Of a DNA stretch of 64,000 bases, positions 27,844 through 36,739 are shown piece by piece. Every line of letters starts with the position of its first letter. Positions within the stretch are counted from its first letter, which is position 1. A program made the translations under genes and the position numbers. This stretch comes from Marinobacter azerbaijanicus (GTDB lineage Bacteria; Pseudomonadota; Gammaproteobacteria; Pseudomonadales; Oleiphilaceae): contig NZ_JASSVS010000015.1 in the NCBI RefSeq assembly GCF_030250645.1, positions 42,945 to 106,944 on the forward strand. The letters run 5' to 3'. The notes beneath the pieces were generated by a model. That model saw only the letters and a program-made list of their open reading frames with translations, ran no database searches and was not told where the DNA came from.

Positions 27844-28019
27844 TTCGGGCTCCCGGCAAAACGAGTGAGCATAATATCTTCCATGGACCAAAAACCGGTA
27901 CAGGAAATTAATCCACCCCGGTTTCCGGATAAGCTTGATTCAGGTTTTCTCCAGGCTCAAGATCTCCAGACATTGTCAGGAAGCACTCCTGGTCACTGAC
28001 TATAGGGCAATAAAAAAAG

Positions 28020-28052
28020 ATGAATGATCTCAAGGCAGCCATTGATGCGGGT
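28020..28052 (+). other. ParD-like shard forming the start of the threonine aldolase reading frame
   Basis: The first 11 codons, ATG through the Gly codon, match the internal ParD segment at 56,964-56,996 at 26 of 33 bases, and the peptides are MNDLKAAIDAG versus MNDLRTAIDAG. Known threonine aldolases start almost directly at the DFRSDTVTRPT motif. So the gene appears to have gained its start codon and about 14 residues from an antitoxin fragment. Confidence 0.6.
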
Positions 28053-29111
28053 AAGCAGAACGTCCTCATAGTAGATTTTCGCAGCGATACGGTGACCCGC
28101 CCTACCGCTGAAATGCGCGAAGCCATGGCCAGCGCTGAGGTAGGAGACGACGTTTATGGTGACGATCCCACCGTAAACAGCCTGCAGGCCTACGCCGCCA
28201 AGCGGCTGGGCTTCGAATCGGCACTGTTTACCGCCACTGGCACCCAGGCCAACCTGCTGGCGATCATGAGCCACTGTGGCCGGGGCGATGAATACCTCTG
28301 CGGCCAGTCGGCACACAACTACCGCTACGAAGGCGGTGGCGCCGCCGTGCTTGGCAGCGTTCAACCGCAGCCTATCGAGAACGAGCCGGACGGCAGCATC
28401 AACCTCGAGAAAGCCAAAGCTGCCATCAAGGCCGACGATTTCCATTTCGCCCCTACCCGCCTGCTCTCACTGGAAAACACCATCGGTGGCAAAGTGTTGT
28501 CACTGGACTACCAGCGCCAGGCCCGCGCCTTTTGCGAGGACCACAATCTGCTGCTGCACCTGGACGGCGCCCGGGTGTTCAATGCAGCGGTAAGATCCGA
28601 CTGTGACGTAACCGATATCACCAGACACTATGATTCGGTCAGCGTCTGCCTCTCGAAAGGGCTGGGCGCGCCTGTCGGTTCACTACTGCTGGGTTCAGAA
28701 GCCTTTATCAAGCGGGCAACACGGCTGCGTAAAATGGTGGGTGGCGGCATGAGGCAGGCCGGCATACTGGCCGCTGCCGGGCGAATCGCCCTGGAGAAAG
28801 GGCCACAGCGGCTATCTGAAGATCACGAGAACGCCGAATACCTGAGCGCCGGCCTGGCCGAAATCCCGCAGCTGGAGATCAACCCCGCCAGCACCCAGAC
28901 CAACATCGTCTACGCCCACTGCCGGTCCGGCAGAGCCGCGCAACTGCGCGACTACCTGGCTGACCAGGGCATCCTCATCACGGCGGGAGACCCCATTCGC
29001 TTCGTGACGCATCGGGATGTGAACGGTCAGGATGTCGACCGGTTGCTGGAAACTATCCGGCGGTTCTATGAGCGATACCCGATCCGTCGCGACCCCGGAG
29101 CTTTAAAATGA
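28020..29111 (+). CDS. ltaE: Low-specificity L-threonine aldolase with foreign N-terminal extension
   Basis: 363 residues. PLP enzyme of fold type I that splits L-threonine to glycine and acetaldehyde. DFRSDTVTRPT is the family's opening motif and appears only at residue 19; it is preceded by a stretch resembling ParD. The PLP lysine is in SVCLSKGLGAPVG, and LHLDGARVFNA supplies the cofactor Asp. No standard start codon lies between the ParD-like part and the DFRSDTVT motif, so translation should begin at the ATG at 28,020, giving a protein about 16 residues longer than usual. The stop overlaps a downstream ATG (AATGA). Confidence 0.92.
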   Translation: MNDLKAAIDAGKQNVLIVDFRSDTVTRPTAEMREAMASAEVGDDVYGDDPTVNSLQAYAAKRLGFESALFTATGTQANLLAIMSHCGRGDEYLCGQSAHNYRYEGGGAAVLGSVQPQPIENEPDGSINLEKAKAAIKADDFHFAPTRLLSLENTIGGKVLSLDYQRQARAFCEDHNLLLHLDGARVFNAAVRSDCDVTDITRHYDSVSVCLSKGLGAPVGSLLLGSEAFIKRATRLRKMVGGGMRQAGILAAAGRIALEKGPQRLSEDHENAEYLSAGLAEIPQLEINPASTQTNIVYAHCRSGRAAQLRDYLADQGILITAGDPIRFVTHRDVNGQDVDRLLETIRRFYERYPIRRDPGALK

Positions 29112-29130
29112 AAAAGTACTTCGCCCGTCC
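29074..29130 (+). repeat. ltaE 3' end plus start of a lost gene; second copy at 39,055
   Basis: The end of ltaE and the overlapping ATG of a following reading frame (MKKYFARPAS..., signal-peptide-like) match 39,055-39,120, where the copy reads MKKCLALPAL then stops. Both look like the junction of ltaE with a coupled exported-protein gene that has been lost at each site. Confidence 0.6.
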
Positions 29131-29136
29131 TGCTTC

Positions 29137-29379
29137 TTACAACGCAGCGTCCAGTTCATCGATCGCTTTTCTTAGCGCAATCTCAGCCTCGGAATGTTTA
29201 CCCTCATTGTGCAGCGATTCACCCCGATCCCGGAGCTCTTTGACCTTGGCCTCAGCCTCAATGTCCAGTTGCGCCGACTGCAGTTGATGATCAATCTGTT
29301 TAATCAGCGTCGGGCACTGGCTGCCAAGGGCATTGCCCACAAAGAAAACCGTGAATAACACAATCGCAAGATACCGCAT
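29137..29379 (-). CDS. Small exported helical protein
   Basis: 80 residues: signal peptide cleaved at ALG-S (residue 20), then one charged helical region (QLQSAQLDIEAEAKVKEL). A single Cys lies near the mature N-terminus but not in a lipobox. Periplasmic. Ribosome site AAAGGAGGAAC is strong. No family recognised; the C-terminal helix ELRDRGESLHNEGKHSEAE resembles one TPR-like hairpin. Confidence 0.7.
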   Translation of the reverse strand: MRYLAIVLFTVFFVGNALGSQCPTLIKQIDHQLQSAQLDIEAEAKVKELRDRGESLHNEGKHSEAEIALRKAIDELDAAL

Positions 29380-29435
29380 GATAGTTCCTCCTTTTTTGGC
29401 ACGACCCTATGGAGTATAGACAATCGGGAGTCGAT

Positions 29436-29453
29436 GGCTCTGTCCCGGTTTTC
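29436..29453 (-). repeat. Partial REP-like element
   Basis: GGCTCTGTCCCGGTTTTC matches the right half of the reverse-orientation REP consensus. It lies between the small exported gene and rlmF. Confidence 0.5.
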
Positions 29454-29543
29454 ACTGCATGCCCATCACCTACATAATGTTTATAATCACCGACCAGCTC
29501 AGACCCAATCTAGCAATGAACTCCAAGCCCCGGGCCCATTACT

Positions 29544-30476
29544 GTGAGCAGCCTCCACCGAAGTAAAAAAAGCCCCACCAGGCCCGTTCGCAAAGGTCTG
29601 CACCCAAGGAATCTACACAACCATGGCTATGACTTCCCAGCTCTCATCAAAAGCCACCCGGCACTGGCCCCCCATGTGAAACCGAACGCTCATGGCGAGC
29701 TTTCCATTGATTTCGCAGACCCACTGGCCGTCAAAACTCTCAACGCCGCGTTATTGAACCGATACTACAACATTGCTGACTGGGATATTCCCGAGGGTGC
29801 GCTCTGCCCTCCAATCCCCGGCAGAGCCGACTATATCCATTACGTGGCAGACTTGCCGGGGCCTGAACAGCCCGACATCAAGCTGCTCGATATAGGCACT
29901 GGAGCAAATGGAATCTACCCGCTGCTGGCCTGCCAGATTTATGGCTGGGAGTGTGTCGGTAGTGACATTAACACCCAATCGATCGAGAACGTCGCCACGA
30001 TTATCGCCAACAACCCCGCACTCAAGGAACGCTTCACGCTGCGCACGCAGCCCGATAAAAACCACATCTTTGAAGGGATCATTCAACCCGGGGAGTTCTT
30101 TGACGTCAGCGTATGCAACCCACCCTTCCATGCCTCGCCCGATGAAGCACTCAAGGGTAGCCGGCTTAAACTCAATAACCTTGCTCGTAGCCGCGGTGAG
30201 CAGAAAGCAAAGACCGACTCCCCCACCCTTAACTTTGGCGGGCTGGGAGCAGAGCTTTGGTGTAAAGGAGGTGAACAGCTGTTTCTGAAAAAGCTGATAA
30301 GAGAAAGCCAGGTGTATTCAACTCAATGCCGCTGGTTCACCAGCCTGGTTTCAAAAGCCGACAACGTTAAGCCTGCAAAGAAGTTGATTCGCAAGCTCGG
30401 TGCCCTTGATATAAGGGAAATCGAGATGAAGCAGGGGAACAAGATTACCAGGGTACTGGCCTGGACATTCATATGA
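29544..30476 (+). CDS. rlmF: 23S rRNA (adenine1618-N6)-methyltransferase
   Basis: 310 residues with probable GTG start at 29,544. SAM motif I is LLDIGTGANGIYPL; the amino-methyltransferase motif IV is NPPF (SVCNPPFHAS). The N-terminal LHPRNLHNHGYDF and the general length match RlmF, which methylates A1618 of 23S rRNA. A palindromic hairpin overlaps the stop codon. Strongly basic N-terminus is expected for an rRNA enzyme. Confidence 0.92.
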   Translation: MSSLHRSKKSPTRPVRKGLHPRNLHNHGYDFPALIKSHPALAPHVKPNAHGELSIDFADPLAVKTLNAALLNRYYNIADWDIPEGALCPPIPGRADYIHYVADLPGPEQPDIKLLDIGTGANGIYPLLACQIYGWECVGSDINTQSIENVATIIANNPALKERFTLRTQPDKNHIFEGIIQPGEFFDVSVCNPPFHASPDEALKGSRLKLNNLARSRGEQKAKTDSPTLNFGGLGAELWCKGGEQLFLKKLIRESQVYSTQCRWFTSLVSKADNVKPAKKLIRKLGALDIREIEMKQGNKITRVLAWTFI

Positions 30477-30497
30477 GCCACCCCAGGGGTGGCTCAT
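30473..30497. terminator. Palindromic hairpin overlapping the rlmF stop
   Basis: ATGAGCCACCCC and GGGGTGGCTCAT are exact complements around a single A. It contains the rlmF stop codon and lies 19 bases before the convergent gene's end, so it can act on both transcripts. No T-tract follows. Confidence 0.6.
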
Positions 30498-30515
30498 GGT
30501 CATGAGAGAGCGCCG

Positions 30516-31409
30516 TCAGGAGGCCTTTTTCATAACCGGCGCCAACCATTTGCGCTTGGCCTTCTCAACCAGATCGCGGGCATCGTGATTCCAGGGGTGA
30601 AAACCGGGGCTGTAGTACTTGAAGTAGGACGGCAACAGCTTGCGGAAAACACCGGGCTTGCCCCACATGTAATTGATCCCGCCCGCCCAGGACTTCAGGT
30701 TGAATAGCTGGCCGTCTTCTTTCATCAGCTGAGCCAGGTGAATCCCGCTGAACAGCGGAAACATCACGCTCACGGCCATCATTTCCGTCACTCGAACAAG
30801 CTCGCTGCCGCCAATGCTCTTGTAAACATCAAAAGCCACGGCCTTGTGCTCGGATTCCTCAATCGCGTGCCAGGCCCAAATGGGCGCCATGCGCGGGTCC
30901 ATTTCCTCCAGGGCGTCGTATTTCAGGAGAAATTCCTCGGCCATCAGGGCGGTGAAATGTTCCACTGCCACCGTGTGGGCCAGCTGACGCTCGGGGCTGA
31001 GGTGCTTGCGCATCCAGTTCATCAGCCCCTGAATCTCACCCTCCAGGCGGTCGAGATTGATACCGCGATCCTGCATATAGCCGTTGAGCGCCTTGTGTTC
31101 CCTGGAGTGGTGAGCCTCCTGGCCAATAAAGCCACGCACCGCCTCTTTCAGTTCCGGGTCTGTGATCTGTTTCTGGTAGTGGCGTACCGAGTCGATAAAG
31201 AAACGCTCACCGGGCGGGAAGCTGGAAGACAGAGCCGCCAACAGAAGCGTTTTGGCCGGATCGTTGTCCCACCAGTATTTGGGCACGTCGTCGGCCAGAT
31301 CAAAATTCGGCTGTCGGACTTCGGGGATCAGACCTTTGGGCGTGGTTGTTCGAGCTGTATTGCGCGCTGAAATCGGGTGAACACCGGCTTCTGTTCTGCT
31401 GGCAATCAT
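30516..31409 (-). CDS. Predicted metal-dependent hydrolase (PF10118-type)
   Basis: 297 residues. Conserved acids and histidines of the family appear in FIGQEAHHSREHKALN, AVEHFTALMAEEF and AIEESEHKAVAFDVY, a ferritin-like di-metal arrangement. No signal peptide. Single gene convergent with rlmF. Substrate unknown; members often occur in oil-degrading marine bacteria, but I cannot link it to a pathway here. Confidence 0.85.
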   Translation of the reverse strand: MIASRTEAGVHPISARNTARTTTPKGLIPEVRQPNFDLADDVPKYWWDNDPAKTLLLAALSSSFPPGERFFIDSVRHYQKQITDPELKEAVRGFIGQEAHHSREHKALNGYMQDRGINLDRLEGEIQGLMNWMRKHLSPERQLAHTVAVEHFTALMAEEFLLKYDALEEMDPRMAPIWAWHAIEESEHKAVAFDVYKSIGGSELVRVTEMMAVSVMFPLFSGIHLAQLMKEDGQLFNLKSWAGGINYMWGKPGVFRKLLPSYFKYYSPGFHPWNHDARDLVEKAKRKWLAPVMKKAS

Positions 31410-31538
31410 TGTGAGCCCTCGGGAAGCATGTTGGCAATGGAGTCATCATACTGGCGGGGACTCCACTGCCGTAAGTGCACAAGGGGACAATGTACTTGTC
31501 ATTGCCGGCCAGAGCTCAGCGGACTTGAGGACCCACTC

Positions 31539-32066
31539 CTAGCGAGTTGCCCGCTTCGAAAATCTTGCAACCAGGCCCGCAACGCCCAGACCCATCAACC
31601 CCAGGGTTCCAGGTTCCGGCACCTCATTCGCCACTGTTGGCTTACCCAGAATATCGTAATGGTTGGTGGTCTCGCCCTGAGCAACATCCACTGTAAACGT
31701 ATAGGTGTCACCGTCCGGAACGGACAGGTTGATAATGTCGATCACCTGCTGACTACTGCTGAGTGAATAGCTCCCGGGGCCATCATAGGCAGTGCCGTCG
31801 AAACCACCGCTCTTGGTGTCGATAAAGAAGGTCGGTCCGCCGGCACCCAATTCACCGTCGGGGTCCGGATACACGTCCAGCGACAGGTGAAAGTCGGTCC
31901 ACGTCTGCCCGGAGTTATTTGTGATATCAAATACCTGGTTCATCAAAAAACCGCTCTGGTTCTGAAGAATCGGCTTTTGATCAAGATTGTCGTAGGTTAA
32001 GGAAACGGCACCGGCACTGCAGGCCGCCAGGGACAATACAGAGGCTGCGACAAATTTCGTCATCAT
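31539..32066 (-). CDS. PEP-CTERM sorted exported protein
   Basis: About 175 residues from ATG 32,066 (GAGGTGATCCT upstream; an immediately following ATG is equivalent). Signal peptide with AACSAGA-V cleavage, a beta-rich middle domain, and a C-terminal VPEPGTLGLMGLGVAGL then basic FSKRATR, the PEP-CTERM signal recognised by exosortase/archaeosortase systems. No exosortase gene is in the window. Probably surface or exopolysaccharide associated. Confidence 0.88.
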   Translation of the reverse strand: MMTKFVAASVLSLAACSAGAVSLTYDNLDQKPILQNQSGFLMNQVFDITNNSGQTWTDFHLSLDVYPDPDGELGAGGPTFFIDTKSGGFDGTAYDGPGSYSLSSSQQVIDIINLSVPDGDTYTFTVDVAQGETTNHYDILGKPTVANEVPEPGTLGLMGLGVAGLVARFSKRATR

Positions 32067-32619
32067 AGGATCACCTCGCGTCATCATTGATTGGTGAACT
32101 TCAATCTTTAGAGACGCAAAGTCAGTGCCACTTACCCAAGACCCCGGCATGAATGGGATACAGGCAAAAAAACAAACTATTCAGTCAGTTAACGTTAAAC
32201 TTTTAAACATGTCTTTTTTCCATACACATGATAGGAAAATCATTTAAAACACTGTTTTAAATAGAATAATACCTTTATGAACGTAAACTATTGCCAACCA
32301 GTTAAACAGAGCTGAACCGCAGGCGTTAAATAGCTCAACGCTTGCTTCTGAAACACAGAATCCATTCGGTGCGATGGCAGCCGATGCTCGGTTTCCATAC
32401 GAACATCAACCCAAACGGGCTTCGCTTGGGCGAGCATGGGGGCATTACGACGCGGGTGGTTGAAGCGGGGGACATTGCTCTTGGGGACGAGGTTCAGGCC
32501 TGTACCTGAATTGGCGAATTTGCGGTAACATCGCCCTCCCGCAACGACTTCTGCAACTGCGGTAGCGGTATCAAATTCAAGAAATGCTGTGGCTGACGAC
32601 AACCGTGGCATAGAGGGCA
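32067..32619. other. Gene-free AT-richer stretch carrying a MOSC gene shard at 32,431-32,524
   Basis: Bases 32,431-32,524 closely match 46,131-46,226, the C-terminal end and stop of the MOSC-domain gene, including the sequence after its stop. 32,160-32,290 is AT-rich and probably holds promoters. A minus-strand frame from 32,620 reads through the shard antisense and is not supported as a gene. Apart from the shard I see nothing named. Confidence 0.7.
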
Positions 32620-33066
32620 ATGGCTATGATTGTTTGCGGGGTTGAGCTGACTGGCAGCGATGCGGTGGTGTGTTTACTGAATATGGACCGGGGGCAGTTC
32701 AACCTGCCGGAGTGCAAGGTGCGTAAACTGTCACTGCCGAAAAACCATGGCCGTGAAGACCTGAAGCGGTTCCAGACGGCCTTTGCGGAGTTAATGGCCG
32801 AGCATGGGGTCACCAGCGTCGCGATCAAAGAGCGGATGCCAAAAGGCAAATTTGCCGGTGGTGCCATCAGCTTTAAAATGGAAGCGGCCATTCAACTGAC
32901 CACCGGTACTGAATTTACAGTGACCATGCTCCCCCCGGCACTGATCAAGTCCACCCTGGCATCCAACCCGCTACCAATTGCTTTTGCCGACACGGGTTTG
33001 AAGGTCTTTCAGGAAGCGGCCTTTACCGCCGCCTATGTAGGGCAGCTGCACGGTCGTTGCCCCTGA
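32620..33066 (+). CDS. DUF3010 family protein
   Basis: 148 residues (ATG 32,620, or the ATG two codons later). MIVCGVELTGSDAVVCLL is the family's opening strand, with the invariant-looking IKERMPKGKFAGG and SFKMEAAIQL further on. RNase-H-like fold is plausible from the opening CGVELTGSDA, but this is inference. Cytoplasmic, single gene. A diverged piece of its middle (GAISFKMEAAIQL region) is fused into the mosaic at 42,996-43,060. Confidence 0.85.
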   Translation: MAMIVCGVELTGSDAVVCLLNMDRGQFNLPECKVRKLSLPKNHGREDLKRFQTAFAELMAEHGVTSVAIKERMPKGKFAGGAISFKMEAAIQLTTGTEFTVTMLPPALIKSTLASNPLPIAFADTGLKVFQEAAFTAAYVGQLHGRCP

Positions 33067-33144
33067 AAGGGTGTACTCCGAGAATAGATTTGCACCGGTT
33101 TCCCGGGTATCCGCTGCTGGATGCTCTGTTCCGGTTAAGGAGAG

Positions 33145-33170
33145 TCCGGGACGGGTGTCCCCGCCCCGGA
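33145..33170. terminator. Hairpin between convergent genes
   Basis: TCCGGG-A-CGGG, loop TGTC, CCCG-C-CCCGGA form a ten-pair stem with one mismatch, between the stops of the DUF3010 gene and the OsmC gene. No U-tract, so a structural or bidirectional terminator. Confidence 0.5.
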
Positions 33171-33177
33171 GTGGCCC

Positions 33178-33744
33178 TCAGACCCGCTCAAGGGTTACCG
33201 GAACCGGCCGGCATACAGTGTTGCAGACCGGCGAGTGGTCCCTGGCAAACGACAGAAGATCATCCAGCTCCTCGTCGCTGCAATCAGCTTCAATGTCCAT
33301 GAGGATACGAATGCTCTCGTAGCCGACCACAGCCTCGTCATTCAGCGCCAGCAGTCCTTCCAGGTTGATATTGCCCGACAGTCTGGTCGACAGTTTCCGG
33401 ATGGTGATGCCCCGTGCCGCAGCATGCAGGACCGTGGTGGTGGTAACACAGCCGGCCAGAGCATGCAGGAGGAATTCCACCGGGTTGGCACCTTCGTTAT
33501 TGCCCAGCAGGACCGGGGGCTCACCATTGGTGAAGACGAAGTCTTTGTCACGTGATTCATCTTCAGCGCCGGCTCCGTAGAAACCGCGGATGGTAGAGCG
33601 ATTTTCACCGCCGTCCACCCATTCGTTACTTGCCCGGAACTCGAACTGCGCGAGGCCTGGGTCGTTTTTCAGGGCTTCAATGGTCTGGCCCATCTGGATC
33701 AGATCGAGGCCGTTACGGGTCTTAATATTTACTTGTGCGTTCAT
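33178..33744 (-). CDS. OsmC/Ohr-family peroxiredoxin-like protein
   Basis: 188 residues. The two redox cysteines are in ALAGCVTTTT and HSPVCNTV, the positions used for peroxide reduction in OsmC/Ohr. Divergent from the GlxA-type regulator with a 168-bp gap, so it is the probable target. Likely defends against organic hydroperoxides or reactive electrophiles; exact substrate unknown. Confidence 0.9.
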   Translation of the reverse strand: MNAQVNIKTRNGLDLIQMGQTIEALKNDPGLAQFEFRASNEWVDGGENRSTIRGFYGAGAEDESRDKDFVFTNGEPPVLLGNNEGANPVEFLLHALAGCVTTTTVLHAAARGITIRKLSTRLSGNINLEGLLALNDEAVVGYESIRILMDIEADCSDEELDDLLSFARDHSPVCNTVCRPVPVTLERV

Positions 33745-33912
33745 TTTCCTCACCTTGCTTCGTCGTCTATTCGTTGTCTAAAGAAACCCGGTGGACCGGG
33801 AGGCGCACTTTGTGGCGCCTGGGTATAAAGTAAGGGATGACTGCGCACTGGATCAGATGGAGTTCTGACAAAAAGAAGGCATTTGTGCCACCAATTGCAG
33901 GGAGGATGGAAC

Positions 33913-34947
33913 ATGGGCCAACAGCAAAAAAAAGTTCTGATTCTCGCTCTGCCCGAAACGGCAGGCTCGGCGCTGTATGGGATGGTGGATGTGCTTATGG
34001 CGACGGGCAATATCTGGCAGACCCTGGTGGGGGATTCGGTTCCATATCAACCGTTTGATGTGCAGATTGTTTCGGTCGACTCGGCGCCATTTCATTGTGG
34101 CCATGGCATTCCCGTTGAGCCGGCGTACGCCATTGCGGATGACCCTGCCGCTGATATCCTGATCCTCCCGGAGATCTGGCTGGGCCCCCATGAAGATATA
34201 GGAGGCCGCTATGAAGCGCTTATGGACTGGATCAAGCTCAGATTCCGTTCGGGTACAACGATCTATTCTGCCTGTTCCGGATCCGTGTTACTGGCAGAAA
34301 GTGGTTTGCTGGATAACTGCGCCGCAACGTCTCACTGGGGTTATCAGGAGCTTTTTCGAACGCACTACCCCAGGGTGCATTTCCGTCCGGAGACCAATCT
34401 TGTTTATGCCCACCCCGATGGCCGGCTGGTGACGGCAGGCGGAACGACATCGTGGCATGACCTGGCACTGCATATCATTGCCCGGTACGTGGGCATCGGT
34501 GAAGCGCTCCGCATTGCAAAAGTGTATCTGCTGAAATGGCACGGAGAAGGCCAACTGCCGTTTACGGGGCTGGTCCGGCAAACACGCCATGCCGACTCGG
34601 CTGTACGCAAATGTGAAGAGTGGCTCAAGATGCATTTGCGGGATCCCAGGGCCATTGCCCAGCTGGTAGAGGCCTCCCCTCTGCCAGAGAGAACACTCAA
34701 ACGGCGGTTCAAAGCTGCCACTGGCTCCTCAATGATTGAGTACCTTCAAAATCTTCGCATTGAAGCGGCCAAGCGCGCACTGGAACATGGCAGATTGTCA
34801 GTGGAAGAGGTAAGCCTGGAGGCCGGTTACGAGGATGTACACTTCTTTCGCCGGTTATTCAAACGCCTGACGAGTCTTACACCAGGCGAGTACCGGCGGC
34901 TGTTTCGACCTCTTGTTGAAGAATTGGAGGACCTTTCCGAGGCGTAG
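33913..34947 (+). CDS. GlxA-like AraC-family regulator with DJ-1/PfpI domain
   Basis: 344 residues from ATG 33,913 with ribosome site GGAGGATGGAAC. Residues about 1-200 are a DJ-1/PfpI domain (YSACSGSVLLAESGLLD carries the nucleophile-position Cys); residues about 225-325 form the AraC double helix-turn-helix (SPLPERTLKRRFKAATGSS and GYEDVHFFRRLFKRLT). Divergent from the osmC-like gene, which it probably activates. Confidence 0.9.
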   Translation: MGQQQKKVLILALPETAGSALYGMVDVLMATGNIWQTLVGDSVPYQPFDVQIVSVDSAPFHCGHGIPVEPAYAIADDPAADILILPEIWLGPHEDIGGRYEALMDWIKLRFRSGTTIYSACSGSVLLAESGLLDNCAATSHWGYQELFRTHYPRVHFRPETNLVYAHPDGRLVTAGGTTSWHDLALHIIARYVGIGEALRIAKVYLLKWHGEGQLPFTGLVRQTRHADSAVRKCEEWLKMHLRDPRAIAQLVEASPLPERTLKRRFKAATGSSMIEYLQNLRIEAAKRALEHGRLSVEEVSLEAGYEDVHFFRRLFKRLTSLTPGEYRRLFRPLVEELEDLSEA

Positions 34948-34965
34948 GCATTGATCGGAGAAAGT

Positions 34966-35029
34966 AAAACTGTCCCGGTTTCCTATCCGCGCAACATCGT
35001 GGTGTCTGGCCTGAACCTGCTGACCCTCA
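34966..35029. repeat. REP-like half element joined to a MOSC gene shard
   Basis: 34,966-34,983 is the right half of a reverse-orientation REP (ACTGTCCCGGTTTCC). It is followed at 34,988-35,029 by a near copy of 45,983-46,025, an internal part of the MOSC gene (ARNIVVSGLNLL region). A REP at the edge of a gene fragment recurs elsewhere in the window. Confidence 0.7.
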
Positions 35030-35485
35030 ATAATCCAATCTAATAGTCAGATCCAGGTTTTGCCCGTCGTACGAAAAGCTGGCGGCCTCGAATGAAGGCG
35101 CACTCATCCCAGCCTCTGCACCGCTTGAAAAACCATAACCTTCCGTGGGAACCCCCAGAAAGTTAGTGTTGAGCTTGCCATCCTTATTCTCATCATGGAT
35201 GACAGCCAACGCATAGCTTCCTGGAGGAATATCCAGGAAGCTACAACGTGCCTTTGTATCTCGAATTTCCATCATCATTATATGGGTCGCGGAGTGCAGA
35301 AACTCAGTAGGGAAACCCTCTGGCGATTCGAAAAGTGCGCAGGCCACAGTCCCGGTACTGTTTTCAATGTTCGGAATGTTTACATAAATTCCTGGACATG
35401 ATGGTTCGGCGAAGAGGATGGCGGGAAGATTCATAAACGCCAGCACGGAGGCCAATGCGGATTTCCGAATATTTGACTTACCCAT
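35027..35485 (-). CDS. Exported DUF2141-like protein
   Basis: About 152 residues. Signal peptide cleaved near LFA-E (residue 26). The mature part has GTVACALFESPEGFPTE and YALAVIHDENKDGKLNTN (DENKDGKLD-like EF-hand-type loop), which is the DUF2141 signature, and the typical ending SFSYDG. Periplasmic beta protein. Its 3' end abuts the MOSC shard at 34,988-35,029. Confidence 0.88.
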   Translation of the reverse strand: MGKSNIRKSALASVLAFMNLPAILFAEPSCPGIYVNIPNIENSTGTVACALFESPEGFPTEFLHSATHIMMMEIRDTKARCSFLDIPPGSYALAVIHDENKDGKLNTNFLGVPTEGYGFSSGAEAGMSAPSFEAASFSYDGQNLDLTIRLDY

Positions 35486-35530
35486 CAGCATCCTCATAGC
35501 TCTGTTCTCACTGGATTGGCCCCACTTTCG

Positions 35531-36517
35531 CTAGGGAAAGGCCACCATCTTTTGCTGGCTTTCATCCCAGAGTTTTAGCCGGAAGCTGTGCAGGCTCTGC
35601 CGCAAGGTCAAAGGCTCTTTTTCGCGCACAGCGGAAACCTCGTTGTAACACTCGGGCAAACGATAATTGGGAATTCGGGCATTGAGATGGTGGATATGGT
35701 GATACCCGATATTCGCCGAAAACCAGCGCAAAATAGTCGGCAATTGATAGTAGGAGCTGCCTTCCATGGCGGCCCGCAACGCATCCCATTCCCCTTTTCG
35801 GGCCCAGTAACCGCCTTCGAACTGGTGCTGAACATAGAACAGCCAGATACCGCCCATACCCGCGAACCACAACACAGGCAGCTGAATCAATAAATAAGTC
35901 TGCCACCCGATTGTTTGGGCGGCGATCAGGAATACACCAACGATAGCAAGGTTCGTGAACACTACGCTCTTTCGTTCTTTGCGCTGAACTTTCTTGCTCG
36001 GCAGCCGGTTGCTGAGAAGAAAATTGAAAATGGCGCCAAAGCCCAGGAGCACCACCGGATTACGGTAGAGCCTGTAAAGCCAACGTTTAAGCCTCGGCAA
36101 CTCGTTGTATTCGCGTAGAGTGAGCGTCCAGATATCACCAAAGCCTCGGGTATCGAGATTGGCGTAGCTGACATGGTGACGAAGGTGGCTGAGGCGCCAG
36201 TCGTCGAATGGCGTAAAGACAAGGACCCCCAACAGCCGCCCTACCCAGGTGTTGGCACGTGTTGATGGCAGGAGCGACCCATGGACACAATCGTGGAACA
36301 AAATGAAAAGGCGAACCAAAAACGCGGCCGCCACCACCGAGAGTGCCAGTGTCCACAAATAGGAAACATCGTGCCGGATAGAGAGGATCATCAGGTACCA
36401 CAAGCCGGCGTAGGGAACCAGGGTATTGATGAGCTGCCAAATCGCCTTGCCAAGGCTGGGGGTGCGGTACTGTTTCAGCGCCGGACGCGCATCCGGCCAT
36501 GAGGAATTGGCTTGCAT
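35531..36517 (-). CDS. Membrane fatty-acid desaturase
   Basis: 328 residues, four membrane helices and the three histidine boxes HDCVHG, HLRHH and HHIHH that bind the di-iron centre. This layout is that of acyl-lipid or acyl-CoA desaturases that place a double bond in membrane fatty acids. N-terminal helices precede the first box at about residue 72. Single gene, probable role in membrane fluidity. Confidence 0.93.
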   Translation of the reverse strand: MQANSSWPDARPALKQYRTPSLGKAIWQLINTLVPYAGLWYLMILSIRHDVSYLWTLALSVVAAAFLVRLFILFHDCVHGSLLPSTRANTWVGRLLGVLVFTPFDDWRLSHLRHHVSYANLDTRGFGDIWTLTLREYNELPRLKRWLYRLYRNPVVLLGFGAIFNFLLSNRLPSKKVQRKERKSVVFTNLAIVGVFLIAAQTIGWQTYLLIQLPVLWFAGMGGIWLFYVQHQFEGGYWARKGEWDALRAAMEGSSYYQLPTILRWFSANIGYHHIHHLNARIPNYRLPECYNEVSAVREKEPLTLRQSLHSFRLKLWDESQQKMVAFP

Positions 36518-36676
36518 GTCGCCTCCATTCGATTTTTTACGGCACTCAGACTATTGAAACCCTTTGCGCTCAGCGCAAGCAAATGCCGATCAAAATGCGT
36601 TTAATCCTTAGAACTCAGTTTTGACTCCTTATCATCCATGTTATGACCTTTAAACCCATCAGACAATCGCGTGCCG

Positions 36677-36723
36677 GTCCAGGGGCTCCGAACATTTTCA
36701 CTGGGCGATGTCATCACGGCCCT
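36677..36723 (+). other. Shard of the membrane-protein gene at 44,690-45,109
   Basis: CCAGGGGCTCCGAACATTTT, and about 25 further bases, match 45,071-45,117, the 5' end of the four-helix membrane protein gene, including its first codons (reverse strand MTSPIENVRSPW). The rest is absent here. The remaining 36,541-36,739 shows nothing else. Confidence 0.7.
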
Positions 36724-36739
36724 AACAGATCAGTTTTAA

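Noticed and set aside
32288..32620. Minus-strand 110-codon frame
   Set aside because: Part of it is antisense to the MOSC shard, and no family features are seen.
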